53,205 bases of DNA from DASUBV01 sp035763085 (GTDB lineage Bacteria; Actinomycetota; Actinomycetes; Streptosporangiales; Streptosporangiaceae): NCBI GenBank assembly GCA_035763085.1, contig DASUBV010000112.1, forward strand, positions 1 to 53,205, given 5' to 3'. The translations under genes were made by a program, and so were the position numbers. Within the stretch, counting starts at the first letter, position 1. The number at the start of each line of letters is the position of its first letter. Under the pieces are notes generated by a model that was not told where the DNA came from, did not search any database, and worked only from the letters and a program-made list of their open reading frames with translations. This document shows positions 51,357 to 53,205 of the stretch, one piece after another.

Positions 51357-51979
51357 TATGCTGCCTCGGTCAGGGACTGGATGCGGTCGAGCATGGCGTC
51401 GAGGGCCACTTCGAGCGGCTTGGTGTCGCGCTGGAGCTGGGTCATCAGGAGGCCGCCCTGCAGGGCGGCGAGGGTCGCGAGGGCAAGGTCGTCCGGGCTG
51501 GCCTGCGCCGGGAGTTCACCCCGGGCGTGCATGGCCTGGAGTCCTTCGCGGATCCGGCCCTCCCAGCGGCGCAGTCCCCGGGCCGCGGCCAGGCGGGCGG
51601 CGGCGTCGGTCTCGGCGACCTCGGCGCCCAGGGCGCCGATGGGGCAGCCGCCCCGGCATCCGAGCCGGCGCTGGTGCTCGACGAGGAAGTCCCGCCAGGC
51701 CCGCAGGCCCGCCACGGTGTCCAGGCGGTCAAGGTGCGTTCCCTGGGTGTCGAGCACGGCGTCGGCCTGGTAGTCGATGACCGCGCGCACCAGCGCCTGC
51801 TTGTCGGCGAAGTAGTGGTACACCTGCGAGCCGCTCACCCCGGCTGTCGCCCTGATGTCCTCCAGCGTGGTCTCCGCCACCCCGTTCTCGAACATCAGCT
51901 CAGCGGCGGCGGCCACGATCCGCTGTCGCGTCTCGCGGCCCCGTCGGGTCAGGGGGCGCGCGGTGCCGTTCTCGGCCAT
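51356..51979 (-). CDS. TetR-family transcriptional repressor
   Basis: 207 residues from the ATG at 51979. The N-terminal helix-turn-helix is RQRIVAAAAELMFENGVAET, then LEDIRATAGVSGSQVYHYFADKQALVRAV. The ligand domain has a TetR_C-like pattern with CRGGCPIGALGAEVAETD, containing two cysteines spaced C-x3-C (residues about 109 and 113). This subgroup usually represses an adjacent SDR or oxidoreductase gene. It is divergent from the SDR at 52070 with two operator-like boxes between them. Confidence 0.9.
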   Translation of the reverse strand: MAENGTARPLTRRGRETRQRIVAAAAELMFENGVAETTLEDIRATAGVSGSQVYHYFADKQALVRAVIDYQADAVLDTQGTHLDRLDTVAGLRAWRDFLVEHQRRLGCRGGCPIGALGAEVAETDAAARLAAARGLRRWEGRIREGLQAMHARGELPAQASPDDLALATLAALQGGLLMTQLQRDTKPLEVALDAMLDRIQSLTEAA

Positions 51980-51999
51980 ACGGTCAGCTTAACGCAAAC

Positions 52000-52050
52000 T
52001 GGATTGGACAACCCACTTTTCTCTCGCCAGGGTGGACTGTGCAACCCACT
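52000..52050. promoter_or_regulatory. Two tandem operator-like boxes between TetR and SDR genes
   Basis: TGGATTGGACAACCCACT (52000-52017) and TGGACTGTGCAACCCACT (52033-52050) match in 15 of 18 bases. Each has partial twofold symmetry (TGGATTG/CAACCCA). They are 33 bases apart, about three helical turns. The arrangement fits two TetR dimers controlling both genes. Confidence 0.6.
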
Positions 52051-52069
52051 CGACAGGGAGAGAACTGCC

Positions 52070-52819
52070 ATGAGCAACACTGACCTCACCGGAAGCACGG
52101 CGCTGATCACCGGCGCGACCAGCGGCATCGGCCGCTCGGCCGCCCTGCTGCTCGCCCGGCGCGGCGCGCACGTCCTGGTCAGCGGCCGGGACGCCGTCCG
52201 CGGCGACGCGGCCGTCGCGGCGATCCGGGCGGCGGGCGGCAAGGCTGACTTCATCGCAGCCGACCTGGCAGACCCGGACTCCGTCCGGCACCTCGCCCGC
52301 CGGGCCGTCGAGCTCGGCGGCGGTCACGTCGACATCCTGGTCAACAACGCCGGGGTCTTCCCGTTCGGTCCCACCCAGGCGGCCACCGACGAGGACATCG
52401 ACACGGTGTACGCGGTCAACGTCAAGGCACCCTTCATCCTGGTCGCCGAGCTCGCGCCGGCCATGGCCGCCCGCGGCAAGGGCGCGATCGTCAACCTGCT
52501 GACCATGGTCGCCCACTTCGGGGTGGCCGGGATGGCCCTGTACGGGTCGAGCAAGGCGGCGCTGACCCTGCTCACCAAGGCCTGGGCGGCCGAGTTCGGC
52601 CCAAGCGGCGTCCGGGTCAACGCGGTCAGCCCCGGCCCGACCCGCACCGAGGGCACCGAGCCCATGGGCAGCCAGCTGGACCAGCTCGCGTCCCTGGCCC
52701 CCGCTGGGCGCCCGGCCGCTCCCAAGGAGATCGCCTCCGCCATCAGCTACCTCGCCGGCGATGACGCCAGCTTCGTGCACGGCGCCGTGCTCGACGTCGA
52801 CGGCGGAGAGACGGCCTAG
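52070..52819 (+). CDS. Short-chain dehydrogenase/reductase (SDR)
   Basis: 249 residues from the ATG at 52070 with GGGAGAG upstream. The cofactor motif TGATSGIG is near residues 15-22, NNAG near 88-91, and the active-site YGSSK with Tyr and Lys. Thirteen residues before the Tyr, where classical SDRs have the catalytic Ser, this protein has Thr (NLLTMVAH). The final ASFVHGAVLDVDGG is typical. Substrate unknown. The next SDR begins immediately after its stop, so both are likely repressed by the divergent TetR. Confidence 0.88.
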   Translation: MSNTDLTGSTALITGATSGIGRSAALLLARRGAHVLVSGRDAVRGDAAVAAIRAAGGKADFIAADLADPDSVRHLARRAVELGGGHVDILVNNAGVFPFGPTQAATDEDIDTVYAVNVKAPFILVAELAPAMAARGKGAIVNLLTMVAHFGVAGMALYGSSKAALTLLTKAWAAEFGPSGVRVNAVSPGPTRTEGTEPMGSQLDQLASLAPAGRPAAPKEIASAISYLAGDDASFVHGAVLDVDGGETA

Positions 52820-53205
52820 ATGATCGACTTAACCGACCGCGTCGCACTGGTCACCGGCGCCGCGCGTGGTATCGGCCGGGCAACCGCGATCACGCTTGCC
52901 GAGGCAGGAGCGAAAGTCGTCGTGAGCGATCTGAGGACGCCGATGGCCGACCTCGACTATGCGACCGGCGAGGCCAGCGGCCTCGAGGAGACGGCGCGCC
53001 TGATCGAGGCAAGCGGCGGCCAGGCCGTAGCCGTCACCGCAGACGTCCGCGACTACGACGCGCTTCGGCGTGCCGTTGCTACCGCGGTCGAGAGCTTCGA
53101 CCGGCTCGACGTCGTGGTGGCCAACGCCGGCATCGCCAGCTGGCCGCAGACGACGTGGCAGGCCACCGAAGCCGAGTGGCAGACGATGATCGACGTCACC
53201 CTGAC
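52820..53205 (+). CDS. SDR of mycofactocin-coupled type (3' end outside window)
   Basis: Starts with ATG at 52820, one base after the previous stop, and runs off the window end after 128 codons. It has TGAARGIG near residues 13-20 and NAGIA further on. Between the second strand and ADVRD is an insertion (DLRTPMADLDYATGEASGLE) like that of SDRs using the bound, mycofactocin-recycled nicotinamide. This insertion suggests coupling to the mycofactocin system, whose genes are not in the window. The ending WQTMIDVTL also fits. Confidence 0.78.
   Translation, partial: MIDLTDRVALVTGAARGIGRATAITLAEAGAKVVVSDLRTPMADLDYATGEASGLEETARLIEASGGQAVAVTADVRDYDALRRAVATAVESFDRLDVVVANAGIASWPQTTWQATEAEWQTMIDVTL

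Noticed and set aside
1..53205. CRISPR array, tRNA or rRNA genes
   Set aside because: No regularly spaced repeats of array type and no cloverleaf or rRNA-like stretch was recognised on reading; a covariance-model search would be needed to be certain.

Overview
The window is GC-rich DNA of an actinobacterium. Evidence: strong G/C at third codon positions, GTG starts, ATGA/GTGA stop-start overlaps, several promoters that look leaderless, LuxR regulators with long TPR-like regions, MoxR-VWA and baeRF proteins, and an SDR of mycofactocin-coupled type. The mixture recalls soil Streptosporangiales-type genomes, but that placement is a guess. No rRNA, tRNA or CRISPR array was seen.

Layout. (1) 1-6173: the end of a natural-product-like locus: a condensation-type domain with a destroyed HHxxxDG motif, a cytochrome P450, an ABC exporter and two hypothetical proteins that share a C-terminal module. 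(2) 6372-11319: decayed DNA (frameshifted kinase, IS481-like remnant, YciI and methyltransferase fragments) around an intact MoxR ATPase/VWA pair. (3) 11632-29899: regulators and small-molecule enzymes: a cupin facing a TPR protein across a palindromic operator, a flavin monooxygenase, two intact LuxR regulators, two methyltransferases, a YihY membrane protein and a membrane PP2C phosphatase, mixed with remnants of an FAD monooxygenase, an alpha/beta hydrolase, baeRF, a P3A ATPase, MscS, MDMPI and LuxR. (4) 30033-39328: a minus-strand stress and ion-homeostasis block: tandem universal stress protein, a P-type ATPase with internal deletions, an ArsB/CitT-like permease, a CBS protein, NhaA, a baeRF protein and a CPA1 Na+/H+ antiporter. 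(5) 39938-48872: a sulfur-metabolism block: molybdopterin oxidoreductase, fused ferredoxin-NrfD membrane subunit, GntR regulator, persulfide-dioxygenase-like MBL/rhodanese fusion, sulfide:quinone oxidoreductase and a DUF2892 membrane protein. A perfect 12-bp-arm palindrome lies between the GntR gene and the oxidation genes, and a CsoR/CstR-type operator sits inside the DUF2892 promoter. (6) 49075-53205: a ClC channel, an integrase scrap, a TetR repressor with tandem operator boxes, and two SDR genes, the second cut by the window end.

How the genes may work together. In the sulfur block SQR would oxidise sulfide and pass electrons to quinone; the MBL/rhodanese protein would handle the persulfide formed; the Mo enzyme with its NrfD partner would exchange electrons between a sulfur compound and quinone; GntR and a distant persulfide or metal sensor would control expression. 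The ion block looks like a pH/ion/translation stress module, and a baeRF tail beside another P-type ATPase near 21.2 kb suggests it was once duplicated. Truncated or frameshifted genes are unusually many, so either the region is decaying or some indels are assembly errors; reads would decide.
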